NCBI RefSeq assembly: GCF_910591885.1
Contig: NC_063275.1
Location: 23,424,501 to 23,488,500 of the forward strand
Source: Bombus terrestris
Taxonomy: Eukaryota; Arthropoda; Insecta; Hymenoptera; Apidae
Length of the DNA: 64,000 bases
Direction of reading: 5' to 3'
In this document: one piece after another, positions 12,301 to 21,128 of the stretch
How positions within the stretch are numbered: position 1 is the stretch's first letter
Layout: every line of letters starts with the position of its first letter
Made by a program: the position numbers and the translations under genes
The notes under the pieces: model-generated
Databases searched by the model: none
What the model saw: only the letters and a program-made list of their open reading frames with translations
Told to the model about the DNA's origin: nothing

Positions 12301-15300
12301 ATCTACGAAATTGCATTTAGAAGACACAAATGAACAATCAAACGTAGCAAATAATGTAAATGTAGCGAAAGAACGTGAGCTGCCTTCTAATGGACAAAAT
12401 ATAACTTCAAATAACATTGCACAAACTGAAGTGCATAAAGAAAAGCAGAGTATCATCATTGATCATCCTACGAATGAAATCAATTCGGAACAAACACCTT
12501 TGCCTTCACAACAAGTCAATAACATCTTAGATGCTAAATCATATGAAAATATAATAATTAATCCCTCTAATAATGCGATCAATGCAGAAGAAAAAATATT
12601 GACCTCACCACTAATAAGTGATATTTTACAGAGCACATCACATGAATGTATGGCAACTAGTTCTCACAAAATACAGGAATCAAATACAGGACAAGCAATA
12701 TTAGAATCCAACAGCAACACGTTAGTGTCTAAATTGGATGAAAGAAGAAAAGAAGTAACAACTGATCTTCGTACAGAACAAATAACTCCGCAACTCAATA
12801 ATATTTTTGTAACCGAATTCTATGAGAAAGAGACAAATAAGCAGTTTGGACCCAAAAATGTACAACAAACAATGTTGATTCCACATTTAAATTATGGTAT
12901 CTTAGGAACCAAATTACACGAACAGAAAATGGATGACGCAACTCATTCTGCTAGTAATACAAAGCCTGATGTAAAACAGATAGTATCGACGACGCAATTT
13001 AATAATATTAACAATAATAAGTACGATATTGTACATAGAAGCGATAATACTCTAAATAGGAGGAAAGAAATTACTAATAGAAATGATACGTTATATAAAA
13101 GTTCCAAATCTTCTTGTGAATTAACAGCCTTACCTGTCGAACACGAGCAAGTTACTAAAGTTAAGATTGTTGAACAAAACATTGAAGTACCAAAACATGT
13201 AAAGAATATGAATTCAAATAGTAATACAATTCTACCAAATCTAACGGATGAAATTCCAAAAAGGCCAGATAGAAAACATGGACATCATGAACTCAGTTCT
13301 TCAATAAGGCTTGACATATCCAATGCACAACTTACTCCTGATGTTCCAATAAGAAGAAGAAGTTCAAAACAAAAGTCTAATGTTCCACCTTCTTTGGAAG
13401 AGTCTACCTGTAACTCTACCTGTAAATCAAGTTCCGCTACAATTAATGAGAGATTGATTGAATCAGATATTAATACTAATAAACATAATGACGCGATAAA
13501 TATAGGGACTAATAAGTTAAAACATTCGTCTGAAACAGCAAATCGGAATAGTGAAATAAGTAAAACAATAAATACGTTAGGAAATACTAGCGATGAACAT
13601 AAACATTCTCAACACACAAAGTCTCCTCCATTAATAAACTCTGACAAGCGTGAATCTATGAAATCTATACCTCCTAAAAATGATAGAACAAAGAAAGATA
13701 AATGTATAGTATCTTAGCATATATATTAATATTTAAATCACATATATGAGTGCATATGATGAACAAATCTTCAAACACAATTACTGTATGTTTTCAATAT
13801 GTTTTTCAATTTTATGATTTACATTTAGGGAAATTGTGTGAGATATGTTAATAAAGTAAAGAAAAAAAGATATTACTTATACTTGGCTGATGGTATATCT
13901 TATTAAAATACCCAAAGCCGTTAAAGAAAAGGTAAAGCATCTTTATGTACGAATGGAGTGACCTATTGAACTAATTTTAAATTAACCGTGACTCAAGTTG
14001 ATTAATTGTTTGTGTTTGATTTAGTGTTCATGCTAAAACTGGCAATGTAACTCTCTTACCAATTTGTATTAATTTTGAAATTACCACCAGCCAATACTTT
14101 ATTAAAAATCTCACTGTCTCATTTTAGACAAATTCATATGGTTATCATGATCAGTTTCACAATAAACATTGGGCGAGTATTAACAGGAACATCATATATT
14201 TTTATATACATTTCTAAGATGCCAGACTATTTCTTATTGGACTCTAGTAATGAAAGTAATTAACAAGTTTAATATTATTAATACTACAAAACACTCTTTT
14301 GACCAAATGCATCATGTTCTTTGCCACTAATTGTTTCACTAATTCACTAAACAAATCTTTTTTTCTTTTTGATAACATTTAACGTTCATAATATTTCTAT
14401 TCGTCTATTAATCTATGTGTGATCTCACAGGTTGCCTCCAATGAAGGTACGTCAGAAGAGAGCGAAGAAAATTCAGCTACAGAAATATCGACGGACTCTG
14501 AATTTGAACACGATGGTGCAACTCCCACACAACATGAGATTCCAGAAATTACGATCAACGATTCGTATGTCCGCAAAACCAGGGGAAATTATGTCGAGCC
14601 TAAGAAAGTTCAAGTAAAAAGCAAAGTTATTTCATCAATTAATGGGAATATCAAACAAGATAAAGATTTAGAAATCGCGAAGTCGCAATTAAAAACGGAT
14701 CATAATATAAATCCTTCTCATCTTGAGAAAGAGAGTAAGCTGAATTTATTAGGATTCAATAATACGAATGTAGCTCCATTAATAAATCCACGCAAAGGAG
14801 ATTATTTATTGAACCGCACTCATTCTACCGAAGGTATTGCATCTAAATTATCTTTGGAGCTAAAAAAGAAGTATTTACTCGGTGGTACAGCCTTTGGTAG
14901 TTCTGTCATGAAGTCAGGATCAGCTTCGAATGTAGATACTCAGTTAAGAAATTTCACAGACGCTATTTCTCAACATCAAAAGCTCTTAAATCCCGCTCCA
15001 GAACCAAGTCCAACGATGCAAGCATTCTTACAGGGAACGAGCAAATTACGATCGAATAATACTCAACTTTCTCCTATATCACCTACAGCTATATTCTCTT
15101 CATCTCCGATAAAACCATACAATGCCAATCGTTCCCCACAGAACTTATTAAACAACGATACTCCTATTTATAAAGCAACAATTTTGCCTGAAATATCGAA
15201 AACCCACTTACCAGATTTGGTAAAAGAATCTAGTATATTAAAATCAAAAACTTCACCTAACATTGTCTGTGGTGAATCCAAGGACATAGAGAACAAAGAA

Positions 15301-18300
15301 ACTATGAAAGAACAAGTGGCATCTAGTCAATTGCATACAGTTAAGAGCTCACAAATATTAGAAAATGCGCGAAACTCTCAAAATACAGAGAGCAATTTTA
15401 CTGTGACTACAGATGAAAATAATGGTTTCCGACCACGAAGTCCCTTGCATGAGACCTCTATCATAGTACCCCAAGTCGATTGGAGTAAAAACAAGGAAGA
15501 AACGAAAGAGACTGCCAGTACTGGAGATTCAGACATAGACAGCGATTCTTTATCTTCTGGCGATGGTGAAGCGGAAGATGAACCGCAGGATAAATCACCT
15601 GCTGTAAATTTGTCTCCTCCGCGTTTACAAATTCACAGTACAGATGGAGATCTGTTACTGGACGAGGAAGCTAACAAATATAGAGACTTCGATGATGGCC
15701 AGTCATTCGAACCAGATTCCATAGAGTGTTCATTTTTACGCGACAAAGAGTTGAATACTAAGATGAACACTGCAGTTCCTGCTCCAATATCTTCCACGAA
15801 TAAAACTTCAATGGAGCTAGAGATAGTAAAGAATGAGATTGAGCAGTTAGAACTGCAGGATGATGGCAAAAAGAGCATTAGCAATTGCAGTACTCCTACA
15901 TCGATAACTTCTGCAATTTCCAATAAACATGATGATTCTGAAGAGAATGACATCACCACAGCTGCCCTTACGGAAACAGAATTTTCAGAATGGGCTCGTG
16001 ATGGTGAGGTCATTGTCTCAGATGATCTACGAGATGTTGAGTTCAATATTAATCCAGAATTTATAACCACAAGGCGGAAACCTACATTATCAGATGCTTC
16101 GAAAGCAGGTCATACTCCAATTACGATAGCTAAACAAGAAGATTTAACAGATATGGACTTGGATTTTCCGAAGTTTGACAAACAGATAGATGTTCCTATT
16201 AACAATACCTCGAAACTTTTAGCTAACGGTGAAAATATAGATTTTATGGACACAGATAACGAATCACTCCTTGATGATAGTTTGCAAGATGCTTCTAATA
16301 CTGTTATGCTCAAGAATAGAGGATATATAGAATTCGTAAACATTAAGAGCTCACCAACGCTTACAAGTTCACGAGATAAATTAATTACCGACGCTCCTAT
16401 CGCAAAATTAGAAGTAGAGAATGATTCGTGCTCAGAGGAAGAAGCTTATAACGACAGAAACGTGATAGAAATAAATCCAGTTACCATGGATGATGTTATG
16501 AATAAACTAAACGGTGCTATAAATAAATCCGAGAATAATACTAAATCAAACGTAGGAACAAAATCAAATTCTGTTCAAGAAGATCAATCTATCACGGAAG
16601 CAATAAATAAAGAATTGTTCCAATCAATGGAGGAAGATAGTTTGCTTATCGTTGAACCAGCTGAAGATACCACTACTAGTGAAGTAGTCACTATTCTTGC
16701 TAGTCCTGTGAATCCACAAGTTTCAATAGTTCCGAGTCAAACTCAAAAGGAACCTGAGCAAGAAGAAGAAACGAAAATAACAGCTGATTCAAGCAATCCT
16801 GACTATCTGGAATATGTGAAACGTTTACAATCTAGAATCGCAGAATTTAGCAACGCCAAAGACTCTATAGATGTCAGAAAATCTAAGAGAAAGAACTCCA
16901 AAAGCTCTCTGCAATCTCGTGCCGCTGAGATGATAGCAGAAGAAATCAAGAATCAAGAAATGACGGTAAATAACAGCTTTAATTCACCAGCTACCTCTAG
17001 GAAATTAGAAGAAATTACCAGAGAAAGATTCAAACAAAAGAATGTAATACAAGATTTACTAATGGATAAAGTGGAAGCTCATAAGCAAAAGTCTGCAGAA
17101 AAGAAAGCGAGAAGGGCTGCTAGAGCTTCGTCGTTCAATTCAAATCCAACTTTATCGCCAATAAGACCATCTATTCCTAATGTTTCACTGATTAATAAAT
17201 TCGTGCCTACATCTATAGTAACACCTGAAAATAGTCCCTCGCATACTACTTCTGCTGAAACCAAGAAGTCTGTAGAAAGTGAAACATCTTATGAGTCACA
17301 GAAATTGCCTTGGAAATCAGAGACAGGAAAAACTACGAGTGAAGAAACTAATAAGAATGATATTCAATCCTCTGAAAATACCACATTAATTAAAATAGGT
17401 AATGAGAAAGAAAACTTTAGAACTCCGGTCGCACCTCCAAGATTGAAACACGAAGAAGCAAAGAGGACAGCAGAGAAGGCAAGGCAAGATGCAAGGGAAA
17501 GAGCCAGATTAAAGAGTGACGAAGATCTAGGTCTCAGTCCAGAAGATAAAATTAAAGAGCTAAGAATGAAAGTCGCTCGAAGACAACTTTCCATGGAAGA
17601 GAGAAAAACTAAAGAAGAAATACATGAACCTCGCATGAGACTCTACAGTTCTGGAGCAAACAAGACTGGATTAAAATTGCAAACGAGCAAGAGTACAGAC
17701 AATATGAAGGCTGTAGCAGAGGCAATAAATTTTACTGGCTTATCTGCTGCCAATGCAAAATCAATGGATGAACTGTTACATGCTGATTTTCCAAAGTCAA
17801 ATAATTCTGTTGCCGTTGTAAAAAGAGATAAGAAGCAAAAGACGAAAGATCCAGAAAGAAGAAAGAGTATCATCCAAGCAGTGTCAGATTTCTTCTTCAA
17901 GAAAGAATCTTCTCCTTCGCCGTCCAATCAAAAAGACAAATTATCTATGTTCCGTCTGACGTCAAAAACAAAAGGCAAAGTACGTATATCCTATTTCTTC
18001 TTCGTGCTAGTCTCTCTACATTCCTTCTATTGTATAGCGTATACGTATTCTCCAGTATCTCTTAACTAATTGGATTCTGAAATGTTTCAGTTATATAAAT
18101 CATATTCGGAAGGGTCAGATGTAAGCAACTCATAAGTCATTGATACTAATTTTTCCAGTATTAGCTTTCTTATGCCACTATTTGTATTCGCTATTGTATA
18201 TCGTGCAGGTACTATGATTTTATTTTCGTTTGCCGCATTTTCTCGTCTGCTTTGAAGGGGTAACATATTGATTGGCATAAGCTACATGGAATTGTTTTGT

Positions 18301-21128
18301 ATTGTACCGTTGTTGAATCCTCGTAGTAATAATCTGCCCTATAAATAAGCATGGTAACTTTTATCAGACACATAAATTGCCATTTCAGTATGTTCGTTTT
18401 TCTTTTTTAGTGTGCTTTAATCAAGTTGTATCTAACATATAGATATTAAGAAAATACTATTGAAAAACAGGTGGCTGGGTAGTTTATTTGATAGTTACTA
18501 TATTCTCTGTTATATTCCTATTATATATAGAGTAAACTATTTCTTTATTAATTAATTTATCAAATTAAGTTGCTAAATTATGTAGTGTGCAGATATCTAT
18601 ATTTGTATTTTGTAACTGCATTTTCATATCATGAAATTTTGAAAGCTTGTTCAATGTACTCCAATAGTGAAGTTTATTGTAATTTTTATTTCCAATATTA
18701 AAATTGTTTACATTAATTATCATTTATATTTATCTTTTTATATTTATCAAAGCAATAACAAGAAACCAATGTTATAGTATATCTTTTTTCAGCTTGATAA
18801 AGTCTTATCGCCAAAGACTAACACTAGACCAAAAAGTGTGTGCGAGGGTATGCTCACAAGAAATTTCCTAAATGAAAACCCGCCGCCAATTCCACCACCA
18901 CCCCTTACTTACACCATTCCTACTACACAAGTTTCAGGTATGAATAAGATATTAAGTACCACAACTATGTGAACATAAGAAAATTTTATTTCTTATATTT
19001 TATATCCATTGTTTGTTTAACAGATGATAGTTTATCAGATGATGATACAAAAACAACAGCAGTGTCAGCATCATGCATGCACAAGGCTACAGTGACAGAA
19101 GGTTCTTGCAATAGCATTTCACGCAAAACAAAAACTACAAAACGAATAGCTAGACAAGCACAATTAAAGAGGTATGTAACAAAGCTGTTTTATACTCTTA
19201 TAGTAATTCAAGCATTTATAATTCTCTTATAAATATTCCAAAGGTTGCGTATGGCTCAAGAGATACAGAGAAAACTAGAAGAAACAGAAGTTAAACAAAG
19301 AGAATTGGAAAGCAGAGGTGTTAGCGTTGAAAAAGCACTTCGTGGAGAAGGCGGTAAGAATCTATCGCTACAAAAAATTTCATTGTAGACGCTTAAAATA
19401 AAAAGTACTTATAATATTTAGAATGCTCTGATCGGGAAGAAGCGGATTTACTGAGAGAGTGGTTCGATCTTATGAAAGAACGCACGGAATTACGCAGATA
19501 CGAAAAGGAGCTTTTGGTACGAGCTCAAGAAGTTCAACTTGAAGATCGTCATGAAAGATTGCAACAGGAATTACGTGAACGCTTAGCTGACGATGGTTAG
19601 TATTTTCTTGCAATGTTTCAATGTTTATTAATGGTTTAATGATATAATAGTAATATAAATTTTATTTTATAATACATTTATAAAAGAATATTATAAAGAA
19701 TAGGATATATTGACAATTTACAGATGACAAAAAGACCAGCGCTGATGTAAAAAAAGAAGGAGAGATTTTAACAGAAATGTTGGAAATAGTTGCAAAACGG
19801 GACTCGCTCATTGCTCTTTTAGAAGAGGAGCGACAAAGGTGGTGTAAATCTACATCCCAAACATTAACTTCCTTTCCTACACATACCGTTGCCTGTTTTT
19901 CGCACGTATCTAATTTCTTTTCTCCTGATTTGAGCGATACATCTTCTGTGCTCACTTTAGTAGTCATTTTAATCATGTATGTGTTTTTGACTAACTTAAT
20001 AGAATTATTCATTAACTTTTACAATGAACCGCTAACGCTTTTCAATTCTTCATACTTTTTTAAATTTTCTTAATTACATAAATGATATTTGAATTTCTCT
20101 ATTTTCATTTATGTATTACAAATATTAAAAAGTTCTTAAGCTCCTTTACAGCATTCCTATTTCATTAATTTTATACATAATCGTATGTACGATTACATAT
20201 AAAAGCTATAAATCGTTCACATTATAGCTCAGTGCATTTTGTTATATCATTTTTTTCTATAGAGTATTATATATTTATTTTACAAAGACTACTATATTAA
20301 CTACTGATCACAGTATACAGTTTTTTCCATTCACTTGTAATTTTACATTGCATGCAGAAGAGCAGATTAGGAGAGTTATTTTCTACATTCTTCTTTTACA
20401 ATTTTTAAATTTTTATTGTAATTCAGTTACGCATGTTGTTCATATACACATTTTTTTTGTTTTTTTTACTGTAAGTATTTTTTTGCATCATAATAAAGTG
20501 GTGTATTCGTATATTTGACTGTATTGTAGTGCTGTTGAGAGAATGAAAATATTTTAATTGTATTTAAAATTATATTTGATCGTGTACAGGGTTAAAAATA
20601 TAGCATTGTTAAAATTATAGAAATGTAATTGTTGTTAGATTTTAAAGTATTCTTTGATGGATACTTCGAAAAGAATAAAATATGTTACTATATGTGTTTA
20701 TGGTGATTATTTCCTAAACACATATCACTGTTAAAAGACCTTATAGGCAAAGTTTTTAAGCAATAATTGTTAATTAAATAGATTTTTGTATAAGAATGGA
20801 AGTATATTATATATTTTCATAAAAAATTTTCGTTAATTTCATTCCATAAATTTTTAAAGAAATATTTAATAACACATAATAAATCCATTAACATACAAAA
20901 ATATTTTAACATATTTGGTTGCTTTATATTAATTATTACTGTGTTCCATTTGCACGAAATAAAGACGTTATCATTGCATATTTCAATCCTGGCTATTGTA
21001 TTTAGTTAATGGAAGCATACTTTTCTTTTAGGTATCAAGATGAAGATCGTGACCTTGAAGCTCAAATGTTGGCTAAAGGCCTCAGATTAACACCAATAAA
21101 AAAATGTGGTCCTAAGTATTCGGTTTAA
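1884..21128 (+). CDS. Mical: MICAL, F-actin monooxygenase (methionine sulfoxide-forming)
   Basis: Flavin monooxygenase that oxidises methionines of actin and disassembles filaments downstream of semaphorin-plexin signalling. Exons I can join in phase: 1884-2168, 2898-3222, 3641-3999, 4115-4372, 4562-4764, 4866-4999, 5127-5374, 5457-5579, 6169-6396, 7485-7724, 8381-8522, 8629-8750, 8820-9023, 9486-9645, 9723-9886, 9965-10167, 10245-10426, 10512-10636, 14431-17979, 18793-18937, 19024-19171, 19244-19353, 19422-19595, 19724-19838, 21032-21128. These total about 2684 residues. The FAD fingerprint GGGPCG is near residue 104. Family blocks follow: SRNNVLHLWPF, GITANF-like AITANF, NIVYYKDDTHYFVMTAKKQ and the second FAD motif GDSLLEPFWPTGSG. 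The calponin-homology domain spans about 533-640 and a complete LIM domain about 978-1035, with all eight zinc ligands. Residues about 1240-2422 are one large disordered, Ser/Glu-rich exon. A proline-rich stretch (NPPPIPPPPL) precedes the C-terminal bMERB coiled coil (about 2508-2680). The start is MEHQQGRKQ, just after an acceptor. The exact acceptors at 7485 and 8820 are the least certain boundaries. Confidence 0.93.
3354..3378 (+). repeat. poly(T) tract of 25 bases in a MICAL intron
   Basis: A pure T25 run lies within the intron 3223-3640. It generates a false poly-lysine frame on the minus strand. Confidence 0.9.
5645..6058 (+). CDS. Mical: alternative terminal exon of MICAL: short soluble FAD-CH form
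   Basis: The exon begins after an acceptor (TTTTATAG, ending 5644), 65 bases downstream of the CH-domain exon. It is in the phase 0 required by the donor at 5579 and stays open for 137 codons to TAA at 6056-6058. Joined to the upstream exons it would give a 786-residue protein of monooxygenase plus CH domain, lacking LIM and bMERB. The tail is basic and polar, with a PRPRKP motif that could bind SH3 domains (inference). Only a variant poly(A) hexamer CATAAA (6061-6066) follows, so a retained-intron origin is possible. Main-path splicing skips it, from 5579 to 6169. Confidence 0.4.
   Translation, partial: YSVPCPISRTACLQSSQYLLTNKIHPRPRKPDPTSHRNHSQSFIVYDRRAESLSYPNPTTFSQQTAVESLDHNNNKISLSENVTEVDDRFTISWIRNKLQKNIVASSLKKIFVPPSHFNRDHECCRSDNSKVNEKLP
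6813..6929 (+). CDS. Mical: alternative terminal exon of MICAL encoding a membrane tail anchor
   Basis: After an acceptor (CCTATAG, ending 6812) the phase required by the preceding MICAL donor (6396, phase 0) reads 38 codons to TAA at 6927-6929. The peptide starts basic and polar (SRWQKIQALMYR), then has about 20 hydrophobic residues (GIIISLLILLIIG and on through TITMV). It ends with a short charged tail, QKEVVTF. This is the layout of a C-terminal tail anchor. A canonical AATAAA lies at 7156-7161, about 230 bases downstream, as expected for a last exon. The product would be a membrane-bound FAD-CH protein of 763 residues. Another frame across the same bases is longer but does not match the donor phase. 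The use of this exon is inferred. Confidence 0.5.
   Translation, partial: SRWQKIQALMYRGIIISLLILLIIGVTITMVQKEVVTF
7156..7161 (+). terminator. poly(A) signal AATAAA after the membrane-tail exon
   Basis: A canonical AATAAA lies inside the intron between the MICAL exons ending at 6396 and starting at 7485. It is 227 bases after the stop of the candidate membrane-anchor exon. In this AT-rich DNA the hexamer is common by chance, so it is supporting evidence only. Confidence 0.3.
8751..8819 (+). other. Mical: short frame-neutral intron of MICAL
   Basis: This 69-base intron is bounded by CAG|GTTGGC and TTCATTCAG. It is divisible by three and contains no in-frame stop, so retention would insert 23 residues (starting VGMRVIKQ). 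Removal restores the continuous block REQ-FLARQ, which I take as the main form. A second acceptor at 8798 (TTTTTCAG) would keep seven extra residues in frame. Confidence 0.55.
10637..13717 (+). CDS. Mical: giant alternative 3' extension of a MICAL exon
   Basis: The exon starting at 10512 has an internal donor (ACGGAG|GTGAAA at 10636) that joins in phase 0 to 14431 in the canonical form. If that donor is not used, the frame stays open for another 3081 bases to TAG at 13715-13717, giving a 2265-residue isoform without the bMERB domain. Such a long frame in AT-rich DNA is strong evidence of coding selection. The sequence is acidic and low in complexity, rich in Asn, Ser, Glu and Ile, with no enzyme domain I recognise. 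One basic, better-ordered block (LKRDLRQRKARNK ... RPLSTENARRKINKYF, near 11860-11950) stands out as a likely conserved motif. A canonical poly(A) signal follows at 13850. Confidence 0.7.
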   Translation: MKISQDSIDNITQESLILPIQTHNFISPQEIDVNNSEVDQDIISTEDIEKSPDKKILTINTLIGNTDQPIVNDVKFDSEENTSQSKASGSLIHLPDSSCNLLSDNRENDTVNLNSSVIVSNPIEQNNSNIHNVDECISEYESLVDESCVLNLDNGQAVQSESSNESDKVISKLTNIDSNELNNEVISVNENLDEIGSISSELSQTIVSSHNEISNKVMPDLDITPETSEAISTSNIKLQTVFAGIMLPDAIPFSQTSYSNTIQPNTEEVLSLKERLPDLITSSPNHSRDSSPSSSYEMYKSTETLYDELLMSDSQDKMTAEDTETCDSESTQNYIKSTDDIPKDNKLKLSIKNPKRIPIVTITSPSPTNEKSLEETSVESAKLTVPNKTNNQAVQPDGNSSFDKLKRDLRQRKARNKMSVGELRPLSTENARRKINKYFTDVRKQKIKDQNTRIQNENSPDIRVVELDIKPKLSAKVETKDIMKYFQKTKQESSEELNYGRPESPKNNNNINNDELNEIDVDAIVKEFEEIERQNEEMSSIDTEDIESKLHLDTLSTKLHLEDTNEQSNVANNVNVAKERELPSNGQNITSNNIAQTEVHKEKQSIIIDHPTNEINSEQTPLPSQQVNNILDAKSYENIIINPSNNAINAEEKILTSPLISDILQSTSHECMATSSHKIQESNTGQAILESNSNTLVSKLDERRKEVTTDLRTEQITPQLNNIFVTEFYEKETNKQFGPKNVQQTMLIPHLNYGILGTKLHEQKMDDATHSASNTKPDVKQIVSTTQFNNINNNKYDIVHRSDNTLNRRKEITNRNDTLYKSSKSSCELTALPVEHEQVTKVKIVEQNIEVPKHVKNMNSNSNTILPNLTDEIPKRPDRKHGHHELSSSIRLDISNAQLTPDVPIRRRSSKQKSNVPPSLEESTCNSTCKSSSATINERLIESDINTNKHNDAINIGTNKLKHSSETANRNSEISKTINTLGNTSDEHKHSQHTKSPPLINSDKRESMKSIPPKNDRTKKDKCIVS
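13850..13855 (+). terminator. poly(A) signal AATAAA after the giant MICAL exon
   Basis: AATAAA occurs 133 bases after the TAG of the giant exon and before the canonical next exon at 14431. It supports the giant exon being a genuine alternative last exon rather than only a long internal one. Confidence 0.5.
18091..18120 (+). CDS. Mical: candidate 30-base microexon of MICAL
   Basis: Thirty bases are flanked by TGTTTCAG (ending 18090) and GTAAGC (from 18121). They are frame-neutral in phase 0 between the donor at 17979 and the acceptor at 18793, and encode LYKSYSEGSD. The flanking sites are better than many constitutive ones in this gene. Inclusion adds ten residues just before the proline-rich segment. 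Confidence 0.5.
19839..20073 (+). CDS. Mical: read-through C-terminal end of MICAL with a hydrophobic segment
   Basis: If the donor at 19838 (AAAG|GTGGTG, a weak site) is not used, the MICAL frame continues 78 codons to TAA at 20071-20073. The added tail has a polar Ser/Thr-rich linker with one HxxxCF-like patch. A run of about 23 hydrophobic residues (LTLVVILIMYVFL and on to LFINF) follows, then a short polar end. It would replace the last 32 residues of the bMERB domain, giving a 2730-residue protein with a C-terminal membrane segment. AATAAA lies at 20492-20497. T-rich introns can encode hydrophobic runs by chance, so confidence is moderate. Confidence 0.35.
20492..20497 (+). terminator. 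poly(A) signal AATAAA in the last MICAL intron
   Basis: A canonical hexamer lies about 420 bases after the stop of the read-through MICAL end and before the canonical last exon at 21032. A GT-rich stretch (AAAGTGGTGTATTCG) follows immediately, like a downstream cleavage element. Confidence 0.35.
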
